From Gammaproteobacteria bacterium DTU037 (lineage in GTDB: Bacteria > Pseudomonadota > Gammaproteobacteria > Pseudomonadales > Pseudomonadaceae), in the NCBI GenBank assembly GCA_001513025.1, contig LFRZ01000019.1, positions 1-64,000 of the forward strand: a stretch of DNA of 64,000 nucleotides, written 5' to 3'. Below are positions 55,443-64,000 of the stretch, piece after piece; the stretch's first letter is position 1; the number at the start of each line of letters is the position of its first letter. The notes beneath the pieces were generated by a model. The model was not told the origin of the DNA. It saw only the letters and a list, made by a program, of their open reading frames with translations, and made no database searches. Made by a program: the position numbers and the translations under genes.

Positions 55443-55928
55443 GTGACGGATAAACCGAGAGATGTGCGTTTTCAAGTATCGGCGGATCGCGCTTCAGCCA
55501 GTCGCAAGGTACGTTATGTGGAAACCAACCAAGGTGATGCAGATGATTGTATGCTGTGTCAGCTTGATGAAGGTGGGGTGCCGGTTGGTGATAGTGATCA
55601 GTCCGCGTCTGTCGCGCCTGAAGCGCAGCCCGATACTCGAGTGTCGGCTGTCGATGATGCCGTTGATGAAGACGCTGAAGATCAGTTTGTTGAAGAAAAG
55701 CTGATGGATGCCATTGAAAATCAGTTGGTTGCACAACAGCCGCCAGCAGTACAAGCGGTACTGAATAAGCTGACATTAGTCGGACATACACGCGAAGACG
55801 CTGTGCAGATGATGGCGCAGGTTTTGGCGTGGCAAATTAGTGACATGTTAAAGACGGAGCAGCCTTTTGATTTGGTTGCTTATGAGCGCGCATTACGTGC
55901 ATTACCGCAGCTGCCTGATGCGCCTTAA
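55443..55928 (+). CDS. Conserved-looking hypothetical protein, acidic
   Basis: ORF with GGAGG before GTG at 55443; no family recognised. Confidence 0.6.
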   Translation: MTDKPRDVRFQVSADRASASRKVRYVETNQGDADDCMLCQLDEGGVPVGDSDQSASVAPEAQPDTRVSAVDDAVDEDAEDQFVEEKLMDAIENQLVAQQPPAVQAVLNKLTLVGHTREDAVQMMAQVLAWQISDMLKTEQPFDLVAYERALRALPQLPDAP

Positions 55929-55986
55929 AATGCATGGGCGTTGTTACGCAAGTCCTTTATTACCTAATAAATAGGTGGAGTAGATT

Positions 55987-56223
55987 ATGTCTTGGACCCC
56001 TGAGATTGTCGCGGAACTCGAAGTGTTATGCTTATACAATTTAGATAGCACACTAGAAGGCATTAAAGTACATAGCAGTGCTGGAGCTGAGCGTGTTGCT
56101 GCTGTTCAGCGTTTATTTGAAAAAGGCCTTATCAGCCAAGACGATGGCGGTTACTTAACCAGCCTGGGTCTTGAAACTGCTGCACATGCGCAAGCTGTGC
56201 TAACTGTTCTAGAGGCAAACTAA
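55987..56223 (+). CDS. TIGR02647-like small protein
   Basis: MSWTPEIVAELEVLCLYNLDSTLEGIKVHSSA...; size and locus typical of this family in pseudomonads. Confidence 0.75.
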   Translation: MSWTPEIVAELEVLCLYNLDSTLEGIKVHSSAGAERVAAVQRLFEKGLISQDDGGYLTSLGLETAAHAQAVLTVLEAN

Positions 56224-56239
56224 AGCAGTTTGAGAGGTC

Positions 56240-58360
56240 ATGGTTGAGATCCGCTTGGATAGTGATACAGGTATTGATGATCAAGACCTGTATCGTGTGC
56301 GTCAGCGTTTTTTAAGCGTCAACCATGATCGCTTACAGCGAGCTTATTTAGTGTTGTCGCAGCACCAGCAATCGGTGCTGCGTTTATTGCCTCTATTGCT
56401 GCATCTCAATCATCCACTGTTACCCGGCTATGTCTCCAGCCGCACGCCTGCCGGTTTAAGTGCGTATCAGCCCAGCGCTGATTTAGTTCAATATGCGCAG
56501 TTTTTTGCCCCTTCCTTTACTTATCAAGCATCGCGCGCTAATCAGGCTGCACAGCCTTTGCATGGGTTGTTTTTGATGGGTAGCTTAGGCTCTGTCGCCT
56601 ATGCTGAAGACAGTGATATGGATTTTTGGTTATGCCATAGCGCTGCTTTAACGCCCACAGAGTTGCAGAGTCTGCGCAAAAAATGCGATCTATTGCAGGA
56701 CTGGGCGGCGAGTTGTGGGGCAAAAATGAGTCTGTTTTTAATTGAGCCCCAGCAGTTTGCCCGCGGCCAATCCAGCCATCGAACACTCAGCATCGATGAT
56801 TGTGGTAGCACTCAGCACTACTTGCTCTTGGATGAGTTTTATCGCACGGCCTTATGGTTGGCTGGGCGCACACTTTTGTGGTGGTTGGTACCGGCTGACG
56901 AAGAGCATCGTTACCAAGACTATTGCGCTATTTTATTCGCCAAGCGTTACGTGCGAGATGACGAGGTGATTGATTTAGGTGGCTTGGCGCATATCCCCAG
57001 TGGTGAATTTATCAGTGCAGGGGTATGGCAGTTGTATAAAGGCATTGAGTCGCCGTACAAATCTTTGCTGAAGTTATTACTGCTTGAAGTGTATGCCACC
57101 GAGCAGCCACAGATTGAGTGTCTAAGCTTGAGCTTCAAGCGTGCTATTTATGCCAATCAGCTGAATTTGGATGAGTTGGATGCCTATGTAATGCTCTATC
57201 GGCGACTCGAAGCTTACTTGCTTGAGCGTCATGAACTGGGACGCTTAGAAGTGGTACGCCGCTGCTTTTATCTTAAGGTGGGCAAGCGTTTAACGCAGGG
57301 GCGCTTGCCGGGTTCGAGTAGCTGGCGGCGCAGGCTACTCGAACAACTGACCGATACCTGGGGCTGGCACCTAGTGTTGCTCAGCGATCTTGATCGCCGT
57401 CCGCAGTGGAAGGTCTTACAGGTACAACAAGAACGCTGCGTATTGGTGCATGAGCTGATCTACAGCTACCGGTGTTTAACGCAGTTGTCACAACAGAGGC
57501 AGGCGCCTCAACAGGTGCAGCCTAGCCGTGATTTAACAGTGCTGTGGCATCGCTTATATGCGGCTTTTGCGCATACCAAAGACAAGATTGAGTACCTTGA
57601 TCCCGGCATTGCACCTGACTTATCCGAGCCGACCTTAACCTTTGTGCGGTCTACAGAGTACGCCTTTGAGCAGGCGAGTTGGGGGGTGTTTCGTGGCCGT
57701 TTAGATGGCCAAGAGTGGCACGCACAGACACCGCTTCAGCGCCACCAAACACTGTTGTCTATACTGGTTTGGGCGTATTTAAATGGTGTGATAGATGATT
57801 CGACGCAGTTGCATTGCGAGGCGTCTGACAGTGGGTTAAGTGTGCGCGAGTTATATGCCATCCTTAGCCGTTTGCGCCGCGTGCTGCCCTTGCCACTGCC
57901 GGCGGTGACTGAGGACATATTATTGCTTCGTAGTTATCCAGTGACTGTTTTATTACTGGTTAATCTTACTGGTGATCCCGCGCCGCAGTGCAGCCCAGTG
58001 TATCAGAATAAAATCAGCGAACCGAGAGCAGCTTTTAGTGGCTCAGGGCTGACTGAAAGGACACATCTGAGTATTGATCAGGTTGTCTTAAACAGCTGGA
58101 ACGAACTGACGGTCAGTCAGGTGAGTGGTGAGGCAGCTGTGCAGCAGAGTTTGACTCAATTGTTTAATCACTGCGCTGAGCACAATGCTGAGTTACACGT
58201 CCATATGGGCTGTTTTTCTGGTGCTCAACCCGACTTGTTGGTTCGACGCCTTGAGCAATTGTTGGCTCAAGCGTTTACTGACAGTCGAGTTGAGGCGCAC
58301 AGGGTAAGCAATAAAGCCTGCACATTTTACCGGGTGAGACGAGAGTCGCTTAGCGTTTAA
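56240..58360 (+). CDS. cyaA: Class I adenylate cyclase (CyaA-like), apparently short at the C-terminus
   Basis: Nucleotidyltransferase motif LFLMGSLGSVAYAEDSDMDFWLCH; locus next to rnk/cyaY; 706 aa. Confidence 0.88.
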   Translation: MVEIRLDSDTGIDDQDLYRVRQRFLSVNHDRLQRAYLVLSQHQQSVLRLLPLLLHLNHPLLPGYVSSRTPAGLSAYQPSADLVQYAQFFAPSFTYQASRANQAAQPLHGLFLMGSLGSVAYAEDSDMDFWLCHSAALTPTELQSLRKKCDLLQDWAASCGAKMSLFLIEPQQFARGQSSHRTLSIDDCGSTQHYLLLDEFYRTALWLAGRTLLWWLVPADEEHRYQDYCAILFAKRYVRDDEVIDLGGLAHIPSGEFISAGVWQLYKGIESPYKSLLKLLLLEVYATEQPQIECLSLSFKRAIYANQLNLDELDAYVMLYRRLEAYLLERHELGRLEVVRRCFYLKVGKRLTQGRLPGSSSWRRRLLEQLTDTWGWHLVLLSDLDRRPQWKVLQVQQERCVLVHELIYSYRCLTQLSQQRQAPQQVQPSRDLTVLWHRLYAAFAHTKDKIEYLDPGIAPDLSEPTLTFVRSTEYAFEQASWGVFRGRLDGQEWHAQTPLQRHQTLLSILVWAYLNGVIDDSTQLHCEASDSGLSVRELYAILSRLRRVLPLPLPAVTEDILLLRSYPVTVLLLVNLTGDPAPQCSPVYQNKISEPRAAFSGSGLTERTHLSIDQVVLNSWNELTVSQVSGEAAVQQSLTQLFNHCAEHNAELHVHMGCFSGAQPDLLVRRLEQLLAQAFTDSRVEAHRVSNKACTFYRVRRESLSV

Positions 58361-58410
58361 ATCAGGCGTTTTGCCGAGACAGTTAACGTTAACATAATGC
58401 CCATATGTGT

Positions 58411-58818
58411 TTATAGGGTGAATTCGCCGTGCGCTTCGGGCTGATACTCAACATGCTTTAAGGTTAATTTTAGTGTTTTGCCTTTTGGCGTTTGCCAATC
58501 GATGCTTTGTCCTACACTAAGGCCGAGTAGCGCCATGCCAATAGGTGCCAAAATCGAAACATGTCCATCCTTACCGCCTTGCTCAGGGTAGGCCAGAGTT
58601 AACTGGTAGTCCTTTGCGCTGCAGTCCTCATAGAAGTGGGCTTTGGAGTTCATGGTGACGATATTATTGGCGATTTCTGTATGACCAACAAAATTCGCGC
58701 GGGCAAGTTCTGCTTCTAAGGCTTCGGCTGCTGCATCATAGTCGGCTAGATTGTCGAGCATCTGCTCAAGGCGTTGCATATCTAAACGAGTGACGGTGAT
58801 CGCGGGTTTGTTGCTCAT
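58411..58818 (-). CDS. rnk: Regulator of nucleoside diphosphate kinase (Rnk)
   Basis: ITVTRLDMQRLEQML...; GreA/GreB-like C-terminus (VSILAPIGMALLGLSVGQSIDW). Confidence 0.92.
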   Translation of the reverse strand: MSNKPAITVTRLDMQRLEQMLDNLADYDAAAEALEAELARANFVGHTEIANNIVTMNSKAHFYEDCSAKDYQLTLAYPEQGGKDGHVSILAPIGMALLGLSVGQSIDWQTPKGKTLKLTLKHVEYQPEAHGEFTL

Positions 58819-58852
58819 GGTCTTTGTGGCCCTCCTAGGGCTTAACTCAAAA

Positions 58853-58889
58853 TCAAAAAAGACAAAACCCCGCCGAAAGACGAGGTTTT
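58853..58889 (-). terminator. Rho-independent terminator after cyaY
   Basis: Minus strand AAAACCTCG-N8-CGGGGTTTT then gTCTTTTTT. Confidence 0.7.
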
Positions 58890-58989
58890 GAGGTGCTGTT
58901 TATTCTTTACAGCGCATGTATGCAACGTATCACAGCTATCTAAATAAGCAAGCATCGGCGCAGAAACAATCGCTAGGGCGATGTCTCGC

Positions 58990-59322
58990 TTACAGGCTAT
59001 TTAAGTCAAAGGTGTGCTGCGTGTGTGCCAGCAAAATCGTGCTGAGCATTTGCGCTAATGTTTGTTGAGTGCTGGCACAGTGCCAGAGGCTCCGTTCGCT
59101 ATCATAATCAAAATGAAAACCACCGCTACGGTCGGCCAACCATAACTGTTTGAGAGGCTCTTGGCGGCTTAAAATCAGTTGGTGCTGATTTTCGAAGGTC
59201 AGGGTCAAAATACCGGCGCTATTTTCAAGATCAATGTCAGCATCGTTGGCGTCAATAATATCTTCTAGGTTACGTTGTGTGGCATCGACAAGGTCATGGA
59301 ACTGGTGATTACTTAGGCTCAT
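58990..59322 (-). CDS. cyaY: Frataxin-like iron donor CyaY
   Basis: MSLSNHQFHDLVDATQRNLEDIIDANDADIDLENSAGILTLTFENQHQLILSRQEPLKQLWLA. Confidence 0.95.
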   Translation of the reverse strand: MSLSNHQFHDLVDATQRNLEDIIDANDADIDLENSAGILTLTFENQHQLILSRQEPLKQLWLADRSGGFHFDYDSERSLWHCASTQQTLAQMLSTILLAHTQHTFDLNSL

Positions 59323-59504
59323 GGAGAGCTCCTTTATATTTTTGCATGGCTAAACAGAGGAATGTGCAGAAAATGGGTCAATGAGATGGGTAATAATACG
59401 TCTTTTTCATGACTATCCTAGTGCGTCAGTCTATTGCGCGCATAGGCAAGATTATGAGGGGTCGGTATACTCATGGCATTCATGGTTTTGACGAAGGGTT
59501 TATT

Positions 59505-59645
59505 ATGAAGCGTATTCTGCTTCCGTTTCTTATGTTATCGGTGATGCTGTTGGGCTTAACGGCTTGTGGTCAAAAAGGTCCGCTCTATCATCCGGATGAT
59601 GAAAAAGCTGCGCATGAACACCGTAAAGATCGTTATGAACTCTAA
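59505..59645 (+). CDS. lptM: LPS translocon maturation lipoprotein LptM (YifL-like)
   Basis: Short lipoprotein [18 protein letters not shown]; start at MKRILLPF. Confidence 0.9.
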   Translation: MKRILLPFLMLSVMLLGLTACGQKGPLYHPDDEKAAHEHRKDRYEL

Positions 59646-59656
59646 TGGGGGCGAAC

Positions 59657-60907
59657 ATGCAAGCATTTACCTATAAAAACGCTGAATTACATGCAGAGAA
59701 TGTTGCCTTGACGGCAATTGCACAGCAGTTTGGCACGCCCACCTATGTTTATTCACGGGCACATATTGAAGCACAATACCGCAGCTATGCTGATGCTTTA
59801 CAAGGTGTTGAGCATTTGGTTTGTTTTGCCGTAAAAGCCAATTCTAATCTTGCCGTGTTAAATGTTTTAGCACGCTTGGGTGCAGGCTTTGACATTGTGT
59901 CGCTTGGCGAATTAGAGCGGGTCCTGGCTGCCGGGGGCTTACCTGAGAAAATAGTGTTTTCGGGGGTTGGCAAAACTCGCGAAGAAATGCAGCGCGCACT
60001 GGAAGTGGGTGTGCATTGCTTTAACGTTGAGTCGGTTGATGAGCTGGATCGTCTGCAAGATGTTGCAGCACACATGGGCGTGCTGGCGCCGGTTTCTCTG
60101 CGCGTGAATCCCGATGTGGATGCTGGTACTCATCCATATATTTCGACCGGTCTAAAAGACAATAAATTTGGTATTGATATCAATATTGCCGAGTCGGTCT
60201 ATCAGCATGCGGCCACTTTGAGTCATATTGACATCAAAGGGGTGGATTGCCATATTGGTTCGCAATTAACCTCATTGACGCCTTTTCTAGATGCGCTGGA
60301 TCGGGTCTTATTGTTGGTTGATCGTTTGGCTGAGAATGGCATTGCGATCCGTCACTTGGATTTGGGCGGCGGCTTAGGTGTGCGCTATCAAGATGAGCAG
60401 CCGCCTTGTGCGGGTGACTATATGGCGGCGGTGCGTGAGCGTGTTGCGGGCCGTCAGCTGGCTTTGGTGTTTGAGCCGGGTCGCTATATTGTGGCCAATG
60501 CTGGTGTGTTGCTGATGCAGGTGGAATACCTTAAGCATACCGAATATAAAGATTTTGCCATTGTTGATGCGGCGATGAATGACATGCTGCGTCCGGCCTT
60601 GTATCAAGCCTGGATGGATGTGCAAGCGGTACAGCCACGTAGTGGTACGACACGTTGTTATGACATTGTTGGGCCTGTCTGCGAGACTGGGGACTTCTTA
60701 GCTAAAGAGCGTGATATGGCCTTAGCTGAAGGCGATTTACTGGCCTTATGCTCCGCGGGTGCGTACGGTTTTGTGATGAGTTCCAATTACAACAGTCGCG
60801 GCCGCGCTGCTGAAGTGCTTGTGGATGGCGAGCAGGCGTACTTGGTACGTCGGCGTGAAACCATTGAAGAATTGTACGCCCTCGAAAGCCTACTGCCGGA
60901 GTCATAA
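59657..60907 (+). CDS. lysA: Diaminopimelate decarboxylase
   Basis: PLP Lys in LVCFAVKANSNLAVL; GPVCETGDFLAKERD; start at MQAFTYKN. Confidence 0.96.
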   Translation: MQAFTYKNAELHAENVALTAIAQQFGTPTYVYSRAHIEAQYRSYADALQGVEHLVCFAVKANSNLAVLNVLARLGAGFDIVSLGELERVLAAGGLPEKIVFSGVGKTREEMQRALEVGVHCFNVESVDELDRLQDVAAHMGVLAPVSLRVNPDVDAGTHPYISTGLKDNKFGIDINIAESVYQHAATLSHIDIKGVDCHIGSQLTSLTPFLDALDRVLLLVDRLAENGIAIRHLDLGGGLGVRYQDEQPPCAGDYMAAVRERVAGRQLALVFEPGRYIVANAGVLLMQVEYLKHTEYKDFAIVDAAMNDMLRPALYQAWMDVQAVQPRSGTTRCYDIVGPVCETGDFLAKERDMALAEGDLLALCSAGAYGFVMSSNYNSRGRAAEVLVDGEQAYLVRRRETIEELYALESLLPES

Positions 60908-60908
60908 C

Positions 60909-61742
60909 ATGCTCTTGCGTTTTACCAAAATGCATGGCGTGGGCAATGATTTAATGGTGCTGGATTTAATCAGTCAGCACGCGTATATCCAGCCGCAGCA
61001 TGTCCGCGCGTGGAGTGATCGGCGTACGGGTGTGGGTTTTCGGCGTTTGGCGTTGATTGAGGTGCCACAGCATCCCGATGTTGACTTTAGTTGCCGCATG
61101 TTTGATCAGGACGGTGCCGAGGTTGATTGGTTGGCCAGTGATCTATGCTGTGTGGCGCGCTTGGTTGCCGATAAACGCCTGATCTCTAAAGCGCAGATGC
61201 GCGTTGAGCTGCGCCATGCGGTGATTGACGTGCAGGTGCATACGGATGGTTCGGTGTCTGTGCCGCTGGAGCGGCCGGATACTTTGACCGATCCTATTGC
61301 CTTGCCGCGTGGCTTTATTGAGCAGCAAGGGCAATCTTCTTGGCTATTGGCTAATGGGTTTAGTATGTTGTCGAGCCATGGGTTGCATGCGGTGCTGCAG
61401 GTGTCTGATCTGAGCCAAGTGCCGATGGCCGCGTTAGCTGACTATCTCGAACGGCATACGTGTTTACCGCGCGGCACTACTGTTAGCGCGGTGCAGGTGC
61501 AAGACAGTCATAATCTGAGTGTGCTGATTTGGCAGCTGGGGGTGGGTGCTGTTGATAGTTTTCATCCGGCTTTATGTGCTATTGCTGTATCGGCAATGGC
61601 GCAAGGCTGGGTCAATCAACAGGTGCATATTGCATTTACCGATGGCAAAACCAGGGCCTGGTTGCAGTGCTTAGACACTGAGCGCTATCTACAGTTTACC
61701 GGCTCGGCAACTCGTATTTATGAAGGGCAGGTTCGTTTATGA
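60909..61742 (+). CDS. DapF-like protein lacking both canonical catalytic-Cys motifs
   Basis: MLLRFTKMHGVGNDLMVLDLISQ...FSCRMFDQDGAEVDWLASDLCCVARLV...IWQLGVGAVDSFHPALCAIAV...[18 protein letters not shown]; DapF fold markers without AxCGNGxR and ERGxGxTxACGTG. Confidence 0.88.
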   Translation: MLLRFTKMHGVGNDLMVLDLISQHAYIQPQHVRAWSDRRTGVGFRRLALIEVPQHPDVDFSCRMFDQDGAEVDWLASDLCCVARLVADKRLISKAQMRVELRHAVIDVQVHTDGSVSVPLERPDTLTDPIALPRGFIEQQGQSSWLLANGFSMLSSHGLHAVLQVSDLSQVPMAALADYLERHTCLPRGTTVSAVQVQDSHNLSVLIWQLGVGAVDSFHPALCAIAVSAMAQGWVNQQVHIAFTDGKTRAWLQCLDTERYLQFTGSATRIYEGQVRL

Positions 61743-62437
61743 GCAAGAAGCAGCAGGTAAAGCCGGCCGTGGCTGAAGAGCAAGTGGTGGCTTATTTAAG
61801 CGCGCATCCTGAGTTTTTTGTGACTCAGGATGCGTTGCTGGCGCAGTTGCGTATTCCGCATCAGCGCGGTGATTCAATTTCTTTGGTGGAGCGGCAGATA
61901 GCGCTCTTGCGTGAACGCAACAGCGATCTGAGCAAGCGCTTAACCCATTTGCTGGATATGGCGCGCGATAATGGCCGTCTATTTGATAAAACCAAGCGTC
62001 TTGTTTTAGAAATGCTGGATGCGCAGACCCTCGATGAGTTGGTTGGGGTGGTAGATGACAGCTTACGTCATTCGTTTGGCGTACCTTTTGTCGGCTTGAC
62101 CCTGTTTAGTGAGCAGTCAGTGGGTGCTGGCCGCAGTCAAACCTTAAAATCTGCACAGCAGAATATTGCCGGTGTGCTGGGCGGTGCTAAAGCGCTGTGT
62201 GGCGTCTTGCGTCCTAAAGAACTGGTGTTCTTATTTGGTCAAGAACAGGCGGAGCAGATCAAGTCGGCAGCGGTGGTAGTGCTTGAACACCAAGGCCTGC
62301 AAGGTGTGCTGGCGGTGGGCAGTAGTGATCCTCAGCACTACAGTCACTCGGTTGATACCTTATTCTTAAGTTATCTCGCCGATGTTCTGGCGCGTTTATT
62401 ACCGGCCATGTTGGCAGCATTACGTGCGGTGAAATAA
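61739..62437 (+). CDS. DUF484 (GAF-like) family protein
   Basis: [49 protein letters not shown]; between dapF-like and xerC. Confidence 0.94.
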   Translation: MSKKQQVKPAVAEEQVVAYLSAHPEFFVTQDALLAQLRIPHQRGDSISLVERQIALLRERNSDLSKRLTHLLDMARDNGRLFDKTKRLVLEMLDAQTLDELVGVVDDSLRHSFGVPFVGLTLFSEQSVGAGRSQTLKSAQQNIAGVLGGAKALCGVLRPKELVFLFGQEQAEQIKSAAVVVLEHQGLQGVLAVGSSDPQHYSHSVDTLFLSYLADVLARLLPAMLAALRAVK

Positions 62438-62460
62438 ATGCTTATTGTGTGGGGTGCAGC

Positions 62461-63354
62461 ATGCAGCTTCAGCTAGCGGCTTACATTGAGTATTTGCAGT
62501 CTGAGCGCCAAGTCTCTGCGCATACTTTAAGTGCTTATCACAGTGACTTGGCTAAAGTGTTGGATTTCACCCAGCAACAGCATGTCGATACTTGGGGTGA
62601 GTTGCAGGTTGCGCATGTGCGGCAGCTGGTGGCTCAGCTGCATAAAGGCGGTTTGTCTGGGCGCAGCATTGCGCGCTTATTGTCTGCAGTACGTGGTTTA
62701 TATGCCTACTTAGTGCGCGAAGGGCTATGTCAGCACGATCCTGCCGCAGGGATTAGGCCGCCAAAAGGGCCTCGTAAACTACCTAAAGTCCTCGATGTCG
62801 ATCGCGCCCAGCAGTTGCTGGACAGTCCGGTCGCTGATGATTTTTCTGCCTGCCGTGACCATGCTATTTTAGAGTTGTTGTACTCCTCGGGTTTGCGCCT
62901 GTCGGAGTTGGTCGGCTTAAATCGTGCTGATATCGATTTAGCACAAGGCTTGGTCTTAGTGCTGGGTAAAGGTAATAAACAGCGCTTGCTCCCCGTCGGC
63001 AGTAAAGCGATTGCCGCTGTGCAGCACTGGCTGACTGTACGTGATCAGGTTCAATCCCATGATCAAGCTTTATTTATTGGCGTGCGTGGGCGACGTATGA
63101 GTCCGCAATTGGTGCGTGAGCGAGTGCGTCAAGCGGGCGCGCGTGAGCTGGGTCAGCATCTGCATCCGCATATGTTAAGGCATTCTTTTGCCAGTCATAT
63201 CCTTGAGTCATCCCATGATTTACGTGCTGTGCAAGAATTACTGGGGCATACGGATATCAGTACTACACAAATTTATACGCACCTTGATTTTCAGCATTTA
63301 GCCCAAGTTTATGATCAAGCTCACCCACGCGCGAGGCGTAAACCAACAGAATGA
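62461..63354 (+). CDS. xerC: Site-specific tyrosine recombinase XerC
   Basis: Catalytic motifs [40 protein letters not shown]; start at [12 protein letters not shown]. Confidence 0.96.
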   Translation: MQLQLAAYIEYLQSERQVSAHTLSAYHSDLAKVLDFTQQQHVDTWGELQVAHVRQLVAQLHKGGLSGRSIARLLSAVRGLYAYLVREGLCQHDPAAGIRPPKGPRKLPKVLDVDRAQQLLDSPVADDFSACRDHAILELLYSSGLRLSELVGLNRADIDLAQGLVLVLGKGNKQRLLPVGSKAIAAVQHWLTVRDQVQSHDQALFIGVRGRRMSPQLVRERVRQAGARELGQHLHPHMLRHSFASHILESSHDLRAVQELLGHTDISTTQIYTHLDFQHLAQVYDQAHPRARRKPTE

Positions 63355-64000
63355 GTATTGGCTTAATTACCTTTGATTTAGACGACACCCTATGGTCGGT
63401 TAAACCTGTGATCATCGCTGCGGACGATGCGTTACGTGCTTGGCTGTTAGCTCATGCCGCGCGCTTAGAGGCGCTGACGCCGGAGCGTTTGCAACAGTTA
63501 CGTGGCGAAGTGGTAGAGCAGCAGCCTGAGCTGGATCGACGTGTCAGCGAGCTGCGTTATCAAGTGTTGTTACGCGCTTTATTGCAATCAGGTTATGCGC
63601 GGCGTGAGGCGCAAGAGATTGCTGAGCACGCCTTCCAGGTGTTTCTCGCGGCGCGGCAAAACGTTGAATTGTTTGCTGATGTTTTACCTACTTTAGAGTA
63701 TTTGCGCAGTCGCTATATGCTGGGTGCCTTGAGCAATGGTAATGCCGATATACGTCGTGTTGGTTTGGGCGAGTATTTTTCTTTTGCGCTGAATGCCGAC
63801 ATGCTCGGCGTGGCTAAACCTGAGCCGCAAGTGTTTTTAGCTGCTTTAGCGCGTGCGCAAGTTGAGCCGACGCGCAGTATTCATATTGGTGATCATCCAC
63901 AGGATGATATTTTTGGCGCACAGCAAGTGGGTATGCGTACTATTTGGTTTAATCCGGATCATAAGGATTGGAGTGGTGAGCATGAGCCTGATGCGCAGAT
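63351..64000 (+). CDS. HAD-IA family hydrolase (3' truncated by window end)
   Basis: [15 protein letters not shown]...[15 protein letters not shown]...[14 protein letters not shown]...[17 protein letters not shown] overlap with xerC; open to last base. Confidence 0.93.
   Translation, partial: MSIGLITFDLDDTLWSVKPVIIAADDALRAWLLAHAARLEALTPERLQQLRGEVVEQQPELDRRVSELRYQVLLRALLQSGYARREAQEIAEHAFQVFLAARQNVELFADVLPTLEYLRSRYMLGALSNGNADIRRVGLGEYFSFALNADMLGVAKPEPQVFLAALARAQVEPTRSIHIGDHPQDDIFGAQQVGMRTIWFNPDHKDWSGEHEPDAQ

Noticed and set aside
62461-63354. Tyrosine recombinase as a sign of an integrated mobile element
   Set aside because: Sequence and locus (lysA-dapF-DUF484-xerC-HAD) fit chromosomal XerC; no att sites or cargo.

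Overview
The window looks like one contiguous, gene-dense chromosomal segment of a gammaproteobacterium of the Pseudomonadaceae type. This is inferred from gene content and order (glpE-apaH-apaG-rsmA; leuS-lptE-holA; fdnGHI/fdhE/selAB/tRNA-Sec; glnA-thiI-typA; algR-hemCDXY; argH; cyaA/rnk/cyaY/lptM/lysA/dapF/DUF484/xerC); the species was not determined. I saw no CRISPR array, prophage, transposase or rRNA. Well-supported features include: the C-terminal part of a large Bap/LapF-like type I-secreted adhesin cut by the window start; a selenocysteine module with tRNA-Sec, SelB, SelA and an FdnG-type formate dehydrogenase alpha subunit read through an in-frame UGA; a tandem glycine riboswitch ahead of a UPF0126/TRIC-family gene; a Pho box ahead of phoX; and a perfect Zur-type box ahead of a DUF2796-ABC-DUF3299 operon. 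The observations most worth a second look are: (1) the dapF-locus gene is full length, but both catalytic-cysteine motifs of diaminopimelate epimerase are replaced, so it may be a pseudoenzyme; (2) a translationally coupled DsrE-like / GcvH-like lipoyl-carrier gene pair sits beside tRNA-Sec; (3) only a short remnant of an algZ/fimS kinase remains next to an intact algR; (4) two exact DnaA boxes lie in an 18-bp direct repeat, one inside a hairpin loop, upstream of aspA and away from any dnaA gene; (5) a cluster of hairpins lies upstream of a Lon-like protease gene; (6) a class I adenylate cyclase has an apparently missing C-terminal region.
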